This document shows, piece after piece, positions 1 through 5,990 of a DNA stretch of 14,878 bases. The stretch lies in NCBI GenBank assembly GCA_036645575.1, contig JAVXNW010000062.1:1-14878 (forward strand). Direction: 5' to 3'. A program made the position numbers and the translations under genes. A model generated the notes under the pieces. It was not told where the DNA came from. It was given only the letters and a program-made list of their open reading frames with translations, and made no database searches. Numbering within the stretch: the first letter of the stretch is position 1; each line of letters starts with the position of its first letter. Source of the stretch: JAVXNW01 sp036645575 (lineage in GTDB: Bacteria > Bacillota > Clostridia > Christensenellales > Aristaeellaceae).

Positions 1-4
1 GATT

Positions 5-86
5 TCGCTTGTTGCGACAAGCGACCGGCGCCGCCGCCGGCTCCCGCAAGGCTTGAAGCCTTGACGACATCCTTGCTGCGGCAAGG
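5..86. repeat. Array of four tandem perfect hairpins (dispersed repeat element)
   Basis: Four perfect inverted repeats lie almost end to end. Arms 5-12/17-24 (8 bp, loop TGCG). Arms 25-30/35-40 (6 bp, CCGGCG/CGCCGG). Arms 47-54/56-63 (8 bp around a single G). Arms 71-76/81-86 (6 bp, CCTTGC/GCAAGG, loop TGCG). The TGCG loops fit the UNCG tetraloop class, and the last is closed by C-G, the most stable form. The array lies just beyond the 3' end of the tsaC gene. Positions 51-65 recur inverted at 14864-14878, so this is probably a copy of a dispersed intergenic repeat. No T-run follows, so it is not a classical terminator. It may protect 3' ends, stop transcription by another route, or be a REP/MITE-like element. 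Confidence 0.75.
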
Positions 87-123
87 GCTGGGCGTGGGTT
101 GCAGTAAAAAGCGCACAGCTCCC

Positions 124-144
124 TTACCTACCTACCCTACCTCC
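124..144. repeat. Short GGTA-like tandem repeat at the tsaC 3' end
   Basis: On the minus strand the last tsaC codons and the stop run into GGTAGGGTAGGTAGGTAAGG, an imperfect tetranucleotide repeat. It supplies several TAG/TAA triplets in different frames, so a slippage event would still end translation nearby. It is short and may have no function. Confidence 0.5.
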
Positions 145-1163
145 ACCACGTCGAACGCCGCAGCGCGACCCATGCGGTTCATCACCGCAAGGCCGACACC
201 CGCCTGCGCAACCGCCTCCGAAAAGATGCGCGTCGCGCCCAGTTCGTCCGCCTCGCGCAGCGCTGAAAACAGCCGCGCCGCCGCTTCCTGCGCGCCATCG
301 CCCAGCGCGAGCACCGCGCGCGCGCCATATCCGCCAATGTGCGCGTCTAACCCCAATATCAGCGGCGTCTCGCCTTGCCCAAGCGCTGCGTCGTACATCC
401 GCGCAATCGCCTCCGGCGCACCCGCGCCTCGCACAATCGTCAGATGCCCGCGCGGCGCGTAGTGCTTGTATTTCATGCCCGGCGAGCGCGCAACCTCGCC
501 TTTTCCGAGCGGCCGCATCACGCTCTCGTCCACCGTCACCCGCCCCAGCACCTGCGCGATCATCTCCGCCGTCACGCCGCCCGGCCGCAAGATCCGCACC
601 GGGTCGCACAGCACGTCTAGCACCGTCGATTCCACCCCGACCGCGCACGCGCCGCCGTCTAGGATCAGCGCGATTCGCCCCGCCATGTCGCTGAACACGT
701 GGCTCGCCTGCGTCGGACTTGGTCGCCCCGACAGGTTCGCGCTCGGCGCCGCGATCGGCGTGCCCGCCTGCGCAATCAGCGCGCGCGCCACCGGGTGCGA
801 CGGCATTCGAATGCCCACCGTCTCAAGCCCCGCCGACACTTCCTTCGGGATCAGCTTCGATTTGGGCAGGATCATCGTCAGCGGGCCTGGCCAATACGCC
901 TGCGCCAGCCTCCGCGCGCTTTCCGGGAGCGCGCCCTCAATCAGCCGATCAATCGCCCCGATATCCGCGATATGCACGATCAGCGGGTTGTCGCCCGGGC
1001 GACCCTTCGCCTCAAATATCTTGCGCACCGCGCCCGCGTTCAGCGCGTCCGCGCCCAGTCCATACACCGTCTCCGTCGGAAAGCCCACCACTTCGCCCGC
1101 GCGAATCAGCTCGGCCGCCGCCTTGATCGACGCCGGCTCCGCCTTCAACACCTTCGTATCCAT
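132..1163 (-). CDS. tsaC: Threonylcarbamoyl-AMP synthase, long Sua5 form
   Basis: A 343-residue enzyme that makes threonylcarbamoyl-AMP from threonine, bicarbonate and ATP in the cytoplasm, the first step of the t6A modification at position 37 of ANN-decoding tRNAs. The YrdC domain covers about residues 8-200: PTETVYGLGADA at 29-40, KGRP at 53-56, SANLSG at 141-146, GVESTVLD at 176-183 and RPGG at 193-196. The C-terminal Sua5 domain begins near SPGMKYKHYAP (227-237), a linker motif that closes over the active site. The length matches the Sua5/YwlC type rather than short TsaC. ATG at 1163 lies 4 bp after the prfA stop, and AAAGGAGCAGG upstream serves as ribosome-binding site, so it is the last gene of the prfA operon. 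The TsaB/D/E partners are not in the window. Confidence 0.96.
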   Translation of the reverse strand: MDTKVLKAEPASIKAAAELIRAGEVVGFPTETVYGLGADALNAGAVRKIFEAKGRPGDNPLIVHIADIGAIDRLIEGALPESARRLAQAYWPGPLTMILPKSKLIPKEVSAGLETVGIRMPSHPVARALIAQAGTPIAAPSANLSGRPSPTQASHVFSDMAGRIALILDGGACAVGVESTVLDVLCDPVRILRPGGVTAEMIAQVLGRVTVDESVMRPLGKGEVARSPGMKYKHYAPRGHLTIVRGAGAPEAIARMYDAALGQGETPLILGLDAHIGGYGARAVLALGDGAQEAAARLFSALREADELGATRIFSEAVAQAGVGLAVMNRMGRAAAFDVVEVG

Positions 1164-1167
1164 CGGT

Positions 1168-2250
1168 CTATGCCTGCTCCTTTAGCTGCGCGGTCTGCTC
1201 ATACAGGATGAGCGCGTCGATCAACTCGTCCAAGTCGCCGTTTAACACCTCGCCCAGCCGGTAAAGCGTGAGCCCGATCCGGTGATCGGTCACGCGGCCT
1301 TGCGGGAAGTTGTACGTGCGGATGCGCTCTGACCGGTCGCCCGTGCCCACCTGCAGCTTGCGCGCCGAGGAATAGTCGCCCTCGCTTTGCGCCCGCTCCA
1401 ATTGAAACAGGCGCGTGCGCATGACCTGCATCGCCTTTTCCCGGTTCTGCACCTGCGAGCGCTGGTCCTGGCTCGTGACCACTGTGCCCGTCGGCAAATG
1501 CGTGATGCGCACAGCCGAGTCGGTGCGGTTGACGTGCTGGCCGCCCGCGCCGCTTGCGCGATAGGTATCGATGCGCAGGTCGTTTGGCCCGATCGTCACC
1601 TCGACCGCCTCCGCCTCCGGAAGCACTGCGACCGTCGCGGTTGACGTGTGGATGCGCCCGCCCGATTCCGTCACCGGAACCCGCTGCACGCGATGCACGC
1701 CCGACTCATACTTGAGCCGCGCGAACACGCCACGCCCCTGAATCAGCATCACGCATTCCTTGATGCCGCCCAGCTCCGTCTCTCCGCCCTCGGTGATCTC
1801 CACCTTCCACCCGCGCGACTCCGCGTAGTGCACGTACATGCGCACAAGCTCCGCGCCAAACAGCCCCGCCTCGTCGCCGCCCGCGCCCGCGCGCACCTCC
1901 ACCACCGCGTTGCGGTAGTCGTCCGGGTCTTTGGGCAGCAGCAGAATGCGCGCCTCCCGCGTCTTTTCCTCAATCAGCGGCTCAAGCGCCGCCAGTTCTT
2001 CGCGCGCCATGTCCGCCATGTCCGCTACGTTCAGCAGCGCCTGCGCCTGTTCCGCCTCTTTGGTCAGCTTCAGGTATTCCCCGGCAAACGCCGCCATGTC
2101 GCCCAACTGCGCGTGTTCCCGCATGAGGCCGGTAAACAGCGCGCTGTCCGAGATCACCTCGGGCAGCGTGATGCGAATCGACAACTCCTCATAGCGTCCG
2201 ATCACCGATTCCATTTGGCGCTCAATGCGCGCCCGTTCCATGTCTTGCAA
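1168..2250 (-). CDS. prfA: Peptide chain release factor 1 (RF1)
   Basis: Class I release factor that reads UAA and UAG in the ribosomal A site and triggers peptidyl-tRNA hydrolysis. From the start chosen here it has 360 residues. The GGQ catalytic motif is at 236-238 inside SGAGGQHVNRTDSAVR. The PVT tripeptide anticodon is at 192-194 within RVPVTESGGRIH; this PxT motif marks RF1, while RF2 carries SPF. The start is a TTG at 2250 with AAGGGG (2264-2259) 8 bases upstream. It places GGQ and PVT within 3-4 residues of their E. coli positions. An ATG at 2286 would give 372 residues but has no ribosome-binding site; an ATG at 2241 is poorly spaced. The gene follows prmC, whose product methylates the GGQ glutamine, by about 57 bp and precedes tsaC by 4 bp. 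Identity is certain; the start is less so. Confidence 0.96.
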   Translation of the reverse strand: MQDMERARIERQMESVIGRYEELSIRITLPEVISDSALFTGLMREHAQLGDMAAFAGEYLKLTKEAEQAQALLNVADMADMAREELAALEPLIEEKTREARILLLPKDPDDYRNAVVEVRAGAGGDEAGLFGAELVRMYVHYAESRGWKVEITEGGETELGGIKECVMLIQGRGVFARLKYESGVHRVQRVPVTESGGRIHTSTATVAVLPEAEAVEVTIGPNDLRIDTYRASGAGGQHVNRTDSAVRITHLPTGTVVTSQDQRSQVQNREKAMQVMRTRLFQLERAQSEGDYSSARKLQVGTGDRSERIRTYNFPQGRVTDHRIGLTLYRLGEVLNGDLDELIDALILYEQTAQLKEQA

Positions 2251-2264
2251 AAAAATTTCCCCTT
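2248..2264 (-). promoter_or_regulatory. Ribosome-binding site and TTG start of prfA
   Basis: AAGGGG at 2264-2259, an 8-base AAATTTTT spacer, then TTG at 2250-2248. The spacing is ideal, and no comparable site precedes the in-frame ATG codons at 2286 or 2241. The A/T-rich spacer stands out in this GC-rich region and should leave the start site unfolded. Confidence 0.6.
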
Positions 2265-2307
2265 CATATTCGTGTATCGACGTCATTGGCCGCGCGAATC
2301 GCGTTCC

Positions 2308-3132
2308 CTACCGAATCGCGCGCCGGGCGACGACGCGCTCGATGCCGCCCAGATCCTTTAAAATCGTGCATTCGCCGCCCAACAGGCGCGCAACCGCCCG
2401 CGCTTGGCCTTGCCCTACCTCAAAAAGCGCCCACCCGTCGCGCGTCAGGTGCGCATCCAGCGCCTGCGCCGCGCGGCGATAGAAGTCTAGCCCGTCCGCC
2501 CCGCCGTCCAGCGCCAGCGCCGGCTCATAGGCGACCTCGCTTTGCAGATGCGCCATGTCCGCTTGGTCTAAATACGGCGGATTGCACGCGATCACGTCAA
2601 AGCGCTGCCCCGCGACCGCCTCGAAAAAATCGCCCGCCACAAACGTCACGCGGGCGTTCAGCCGCGCGGCGTTCTCTTCCGCCAGAAAAAGCGCGTCCCG
2701 CGACAGGTCGCTTGCCGTCACCCGCGCGTCCGGCCGCGCGAGCGCAATGGATATCGCGATCGCGCCACTGCCCGTACACAGGTCGAGCACGCCCGGCGCA
2801 TTCGGCCCGGCGCGCTCGATGGCCGCTTCACACAAAAGCTCGGTGTCGGCGCGCGGGATCAGCGCGCGCGCATCGGACAGAAATTCGTGCCCCATAAAAT
2901 AGGCGCGGCCTTGCGCGTATTGAAGCGGTATCCCGCTTTCTCGCGCACAAAGCCACTCGTCCATTTGCGCAAGCGCGTCTTGCGCAAGCACGTCCTCCAT
3001 TCGCATCATGAGAAAACCCAGCCCCACCCCGAGCGCGTCCGCCAGCATCCACCTAGCGTCCAGCCGCGCGTCCGGCGCGCCCGATTTTTTCAGGCGCGCC
3101 GTCGCCGCGTCAAGCCACTGTCGTGCCGTCAT
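2308..3132 (-). CDS. prmC: Release factor glutamine-N5 methyltransferase PrmC
   Basis: S-adenosylmethionine-dependent enzyme that methylates the glutamine of the GGQ motif in release factors RF1 and RF2, raising termination efficiency. It has 274 residues, normal for the family. The N-terminal helical substrate-binding domain covers about residues 1-95. The Rossmann fold carries the SAM-binding motif LDLCTGSGAIAIS at 116-128, the acidic SAM-ribose position in TASDLS near 139-144, and the catalytic NPPY at 184-187, which binds the target glutamine amide. ATG at 3132 lies inside the end of the DUF1385 gene (23-bp overlap), so translation is probably coupled. Its substrate gene prfA lies directly downstream, the classical prmC-prfA pair. 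Only a weak GCGGTGG precedes the start, consistent with coupling. Confidence 0.96.
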   Translation of the reverse strand: MTARQWLDAATARLKKSGAPDARLDARWMLADALGVGLGFLMMRMEDVLAQDALAQMDEWLCARESGIPLQYAQGRAYFMGHEFLSDARALIPRADTELLCEAAIERAGPNAPGVLDLCTGSGAIAISIALARPDARVTASDLSRDALFLAEENAARLNARVTFVAGDFFEAVAGQRFDVIACNPPYLDQADMAHLQSEVAYEPALALDGGADGLDFYRRAAQALDAHLTRDGWALFEVGQGQARAVARLLGGECTILKDLGGIERVVARRAIR

Positions 3133-4189
3133 GGGGTGCCACCGCTTCTTCAGCGGGCGCCTTTGCGGGCTTTAGCCCGTTGTTTCCGTTGTAATCGCCG
3201 CGCGCGAGCTGCGCCTCAGTCAGCACTTCCTCATACTCCAGCGCCGCCTTGAGCGACACCAGCGCCACTTCGAGCATCTCCTCGTCCGGGTCGGCCGTCG
3301 TGATCTTCTGAACCATCAGCCCCGGCCACTTGAGCGCGCGAACCAGCAGGTTGTTTTCCGCAAACGCCAGCCCCTTGAGCACTTCATACGATATGCCCGC
3401 GACCAGCGGGAGCAGGAGCAGCCGCGACGCGAGCCGCGCAAACACGTTGCCCGAATCGCTGCCCAAGAAGGTGAACACGATGATCGAGATCACCATGACG
3501 ATCACCAGAAAACTGGTCCCGCAGCGCGGGTGCAAGCGCGAAAATTCCTTGGCGTTCTCGGGCAGCAGTTCCTTGCCCGACTCAAAGCAGAAGATCGACT
3601 TATGTTCCGCGCCGTGGTACTGAAACACGCGGCGAATCTCCTTGAGCTTGGAGCACAGGTACACATACAGCAAAAACACCGTGATGCGCACCAGGCCCCC
3701 GATCAGGTTGAGCGCCACCTTGTTGGTGACAAAGCGCTTCACCAGCGCCTCAATCCCGGTCGGCAGCGCGAAGAACAGACCCACCGACAGGAGAATCGCC
3801 AGCACGACCGCGCACGCGATCATCACGTTCTCCACCTTCATGTGGAAAATCTGCGCGACCTTCACCTCAAACTTGCTCGGCTCCTCCTGCTGCTCGCCCG
3901 CCATCTCCGCGGACTCCGTCAGCGTCCTCATGCCGTACACAAGCGACATCACGAAGCTCACCACCCCGCGAATCAGCGGCCACTTGAGAAAGGGATACTT
4001 CTTGCCCGGCTTCATCGTCGGACGCGTCTTATACACGATCTTCCCATCGGGCTGGCGAACCGCGATGGCCGTCACGTTCGGCCCCTGCATCATGACGCCT
4101 TCCATGACCGCCTGTCCGCCAACCGATATGCAGCCCTCCGGAAGCCTGCCGAAAAACCAGTCTTTAAAATGCTTTAAGCGATTTGCCAT
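3110..4189 (-). CDS. DUF1385 family integral membrane protein (YqhQ-like)
   Basis: A 359-residue polytopic membrane protein of the DUF1385 family, whose function is not established to my knowledge. The family signature VGGQAVMEGVMMQGP opens at about residue 23. YHGAEHKSIFCFE (191-203) and HPRCGTSF (220-227) are the other conserved blocks; their His, Glu and Cys residues could bind metal, which is inference. Likely membrane segments are about 122-145, 160-180, 227-245 and 254-272, with a weaker one near 73-89. The C-terminal tail (about 330-359) is Ala/Pro-rich and probably disordered. I take ATG at 4189 because GGAGG lies about 8-11 bases upstream; GTG at 4207 and ATG at 4198 are also in frame. 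The gene leads the prmC-prfA-tsaC run, a Clostridia-typical order that hints at co-expression with translation factors rather than a shared reaction. Confidence 0.9.
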   Translation of the reverse strand: MANRLKHFKDWFFGRLPEGCISVGGQAVMEGVMMQGPNVTAIAVRQPDGKIVYKTRPTMKPGKKYPFLKWPLIRGVVSFVMSLVYGMRTLTESAEMAGEQQEEPSKFEVKVAQIFHMKVENVMIACAVVLAILLSVGLFFALPTGIEALVKRFVTNKVALNLIGGLVRITVFLLYVYLCSKLKEIRRVFQYHGAEHKSIFCFESGKELLPENAKEFSRLHPRCGTSFLVIVMVISIIVFTFLGSDSGNVFARLASRLLLLPLVAGISYEVLKGLAFAENNLLVRALKWPGLMVQKITTADPDEEMLEVALVSLKAALEYEEVLTEAQLARGDYNGNNGLKPAKAPAEEAVAPHDGTTVA

Positions 4190-4219
4190 CCAGCTCATTT
4201 CCTCCACTCCATTATTTTT

Positions 4220-4265
4220 CCGCGCCGTGCGCGGCGGCGATCACCCCCGAGGGGCGACGATCGCC
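4220..4265 (-). other. Two hairpins in the leader of the DUF1385-prmC-prfA-tsaC run
   Basis: Arms 4236-4242/4259-4265 form a perfect 7-bp stem (GGCGATC/GATCGCC) whose loop holds a second CCCC/GGGG pairing. Next to it, arms 4220-4225/4229-4234 (CCGCGC/GCGCGG) form a 6-bp stem with a 3-base loop. They sit between the rpmE terminator and the start codon. No T-run follows on the minus strand, so they are not a simple terminator. They may be leader RNA structure. No known riboswitch was recognised. Confidence 0.5.
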
Positions 4266-4267
4266 TC

Positions 4268-4294
4268 TATCCATTGATACCCAATTTATGGATA
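4268..4294. repeat. Inverted repeat TATCCAT/ATGGATA
   Basis: Perfect 7-bp arms at 4268-4274 and 4288-4294 separated by 13 bases of A/T-rich sequence, directly after the rpmE terminator T-run and upstream of the DUF1385 gene. It could be an operator for a promoter of that run, but no convincing -35/-10 pair was found here. Confidence 0.35.
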
Positions 4295-4295
4295 C

Positions 4296-4331
4296 AAAAA
4301 GCAGACCGGGCACGCCCGATCTGCATTTTTT
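4296..4331 (-). terminator. Intrinsic terminator of rpmE (bidirectional)
   Basis: A GC-rich stem with arms 4301-4311 and 4314-4324 (11 bp with one G-T pair). On the minus strand it is followed by a run of five T (4300-4296), and on the plus strand by six T (4326-4331). It lies about 50 bp downstream of the rpmE stop and separates rpmE from the DUF1385-prmC-prfA-tsaC run. Confidence 0.85.
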
Positions 4332-4372
4332 GTTATGACGTGCAAAATCCGGCGTGCAAGCCACCCTGGAGA

Positions 4373-4570
4373 TTACATGCCGTAGCGCTTCTTGAAGCGA
4401 TCCACGCGTCCGCCGGTATCGATCAGCTTCTGCTTGCCGGTGTAGAGCGGATGGCACTTAGAGCAGATGTCAACGCGCATTTCCTTCTTTACCGACCCGG
4501 TTTCGAACGTCTCGCCGCATACGCAGTGGACGATCGCCTTGCCGTAGTTGGGATGAATTTTCTCTTTCAT
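4373..4570 (-). CDS. rpmE: Ribosomal protein bL31, zinc-binding form
   Basis: Large-subunit ribosomal protein of 65 residues at the bridge between subunits near the central protuberance. Four zinc-ligand cysteines are present: C16 and C18 (HCVCGETF) and C36 and C39 (DICSKCHPLYTG). This marks the zinc-containing C+ type; the zinc-free paralogue (RpmE2/YtiA) is made under zinc starvation. ATG at 4570 is preceded by GAGAGGTGAG about 4-5 bases upstream. An open frame extends further 5', but that extension is unlike L31 and overlaps the promoter. The gene is monocistronic by its own promoter (4631-4659) and terminator (4296-4331). Transcripts from the ABC/DUF2974 genes upstream may read into it. 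Confidence 0.97.
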   Translation of the reverse strand: MKEKIHPNYGKAIVHCVCGETFETGSVKKEMRVDICSKCHPLYTGKQKLIDTGGRVDRFKKRYGM

Positions 4571-4624
4571 GGTTCTCACCTCTCTCGAAGTACACATCAG
4601 CGTGCACAAAATCAGCACACCGCA
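4571..4624 (-). promoter_or_regulatory. rpmE 5' leader with a hairpin
   Basis: The leader can fold a 6-bp stem, GTGTGC (4620-4615) with GCACGC (4605-4600), with one G-U pair and a 9-base loop. GTGCAC (4607-4602) can alternatively pair with GTGTAC further down, so two folds compete upstream of the ribosome-binding site. L31 leader motifs have been described in several bacterial phyla. I could not match this one to a known consensus, so autoregulation is only a possibility. Confidence 0.35.
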
Positions 4625-4630
4625 GTCGTA

Positions 4631-4659
4631 ATTATAGCATGATCGGGGGATAAACACAA
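4631..4659 (-). promoter_or_regulatory. Promoter of rpmE
   Basis: A perfect TATAAT at 4636-4631 with an extended -10 (TGC just upstream), a 17-base spacer and TTGTGT at 4659-4654 as a weak -35. Predicted transcription starts near 4624, giving a leader of roughly 54 bases. Confidence 0.75.
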
Positions 4660-4675
4660 CCGCTTATCGGATATT

Positions 4676-5884
4676 TTACACAGAAGCGGCCGGGGATTCC
4701 AAGGATTTCGGGGATTCCACAAATTCTTGGGCGTCCGCCCCGGCGCGCAGCGCGGATTTGACAAACAGCCCGCCGATCTCGAGCAATTTTAGCCCCGTGT
4801 CCCGGTCGAGGCGCGCAACCGCGGCAAGCATCGCGGGCGCGGTCGTGCGCCAATTCGTCGAAAGCTCGGAAAACGTGCGGGCATTGCTCGCCGCGAGCAC
4901 CTGAAACAGCGTGTCGGCAAACAGCCGCCGCTTATCGCTCGTGAGGCTGCTCAGCCACAGCCGCAAGGTGTCGTTTAGGTACATGCTGCTTTTCGTATTG
5001 CCCGGCGCGCGCACAAAGTCGGTTGCGGCCACCTGCCAGCTCATCGGGTCGTGCTGGAAGATCGAGACCGCGTCTGAGCGCACGATTTCGTAGCGGTCAC
5101 TGTGCTCAAGCAACATGCCGATGATCGACGACTGCGGGATGTAGGTGTTGATTTTTCGCTCGATGCGCTTGTAGCCCGCTTCCTCGAGCGTCTTTGGGTC
5201 TTGCCCGGGGCCGTCGTCGTTGTAGACGCCCGTGATGCGCGCCTGAACCGCTTCCTCGGCGTTGGCCGAAGCGTATACCGCCAGGTTCCCGCCCTTGGAG
5301 TGCCCCATCACGCGGATCGGGCCGGGCAAGCGCGCCGCAATGCCGTTTAAGTAGGCAAGCGCCGCGCGCTGCGCCGGTACCGGCGTGGCAAACGCCAGGT
5401 TGAAGTCCTCCTTCCACCCAACCAAGGTGCCGTCGGTTCCGCGAAAGCACACGTTGACAAAGCGGTCGCTCGTATAGACGGTCATCGCGCCAAACTGCTT
5501 TTCCTCGTCCACATCGGTGTCGTCGGCGTAAAAAAAGCACTGCGCGTCGCCAAACCGCTCGCTCTGCCCGGTCGCGCGCAAGACCGCGTCCGTGTCGCCC
5601 GCTTCGCCCGCGCGGCGCGTGGCCTCGCCAAGGCGCGTGCCGCCCGAAACCGCGTCCGGTGAAAGCCGCGCGTCCGGTGAAAGCAGCGCGCTCGTCGCGG
5701 GGGCGTCCGCTGCCTGTGCGCCGGTGTCCCCTGAAAGCGCGCCGGCATCCGGCGGCACGGCTGCGACGATTCCGTTGAACTTGCTCCAGATGAGCCGGGA
5801 CAGCAGTAGATTGTCCACCGGATTAAACGGGGAGACCGAAAGCGGCACGTCGCCGCGCCAGGCGAGATAATCGGTCAGGTTCAC
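4676..5884 (-). CDS. DUF2974 (Mbeg1-like) alpha/beta-hydrolase-like protein
   Basis: A 402-residue predicted cytoplasmic protein of the DUF2974 family, related to class 3 lipases; its substrate is unknown. The N-terminus (NLTDYLAWRGDVP, SPFNPVDNLLLSRLIW) and the block FRGTDGTLVGWKEDFNLAF (147-165) are typical. The nucleophile elbow GHSKGG is at 194-199 with Ser196. Candidate Asp and His partners lie in NDDGPGQD (222-229) and FQHDP (276-280). Residues about 43-112 are Ala/Pro/Gly-rich with a repeated LSPDA motif and replace the helical region I would expect there. No signal peptide is present. It starts at GTG 5884, with AAGGAGG 7 bases upstream. It follows the ABC permease gene by 106 bp and may share its transcript. 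Family assignment is from recalled motifs. Confidence 0.85.
   Translation of the reverse strand: MNLTDYLAWRGDVPLSVSPFNPVDNLLLSRLIWSKFNGIVAAVPPDAGALSGDTGAQAADAPATSALLSPDARLSPDAVSGGTRLGEATRRAGEAGDTDAVLRATGQSERFGDAQCFFYADDTDVDEEKQFGAMTVYTSDRFVNVCFRGTDGTLVGWKEDFNLAFATPVPAQRAALAYLNGIAARLPGPIRVMGHSKGGNLAVYASANAEEAVQARITGVYNDDGPGQDPKTLEEAGYKRIERKINTYIPQSSIIGMLLEHSDRYEIVRSDAVSIFQHDPMSWQVAATDFVRAPGNTKSSMYLNDTLRLWLSSLTSDKRRLFADTLFQVLAASNARTFSELSTNWRTTAPAMLAAVARLDRDTGLKLLEIGGLFVKSALRAGADAQEFVESPKSLESPAASV
5652..5684. repeat. 18-bp tandem repeat in the DUF2974 gene
   Basis: GCGTCCGGTGAAAGC occurs identically at 5652-5666 and 5670-5684, a period of 18 bp (6 codons), giving LSPDAR-LSPDAV in the protein. 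A decayed third copy, with GTGTCCCCTGAAAGC at 5724-5738, encodes LSGDTG. This points to local duplication within the low-complexity linker. Confidence 0.8.
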
Positions 5885-5905
5885 GGGTGCGCCTCCTTAT
5901 AGCAT

Positions 5906-5943
5906 GGGCTGCGTCCGGCTGATCCCCAAGTCCGGCGCAGCCC
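5906..5943. other. Long hairpin between the ABC permease and DUF2974 genes
   Basis: Arms GGGCTGCGTCCGG (5906-5918) and CCGGCGCAGCCC (5932-5943) pair over 12 bp with one bulged base and a 13-base loop. Neither strand has a T-run after it, so it is not a standard terminator. It could stabilise the upstream mRNA segment or lower expression of the downstream gene. It lies only 8 bases from the DUF2974 ribosome-binding site. Confidence 0.6.
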
Positions 5944-5990
5944 CGCATGGTTGAAAATAGCGGAAACGAGCGCGATTGCGCCCTTTTCGA

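Noticed and set aside
1648..2361. 237-residue plus-strand open frame opposite prfA
   Set aside because: Arg/His/Leu-rich complement of RF1 coding sequence without start signals.
4212..4457. Minus-strand frame overlapping the 3' part of rpmE and its terminator
   Set aside because: It runs through the terminator hairpin and has no ribosome-binding site or similarity I recognise.
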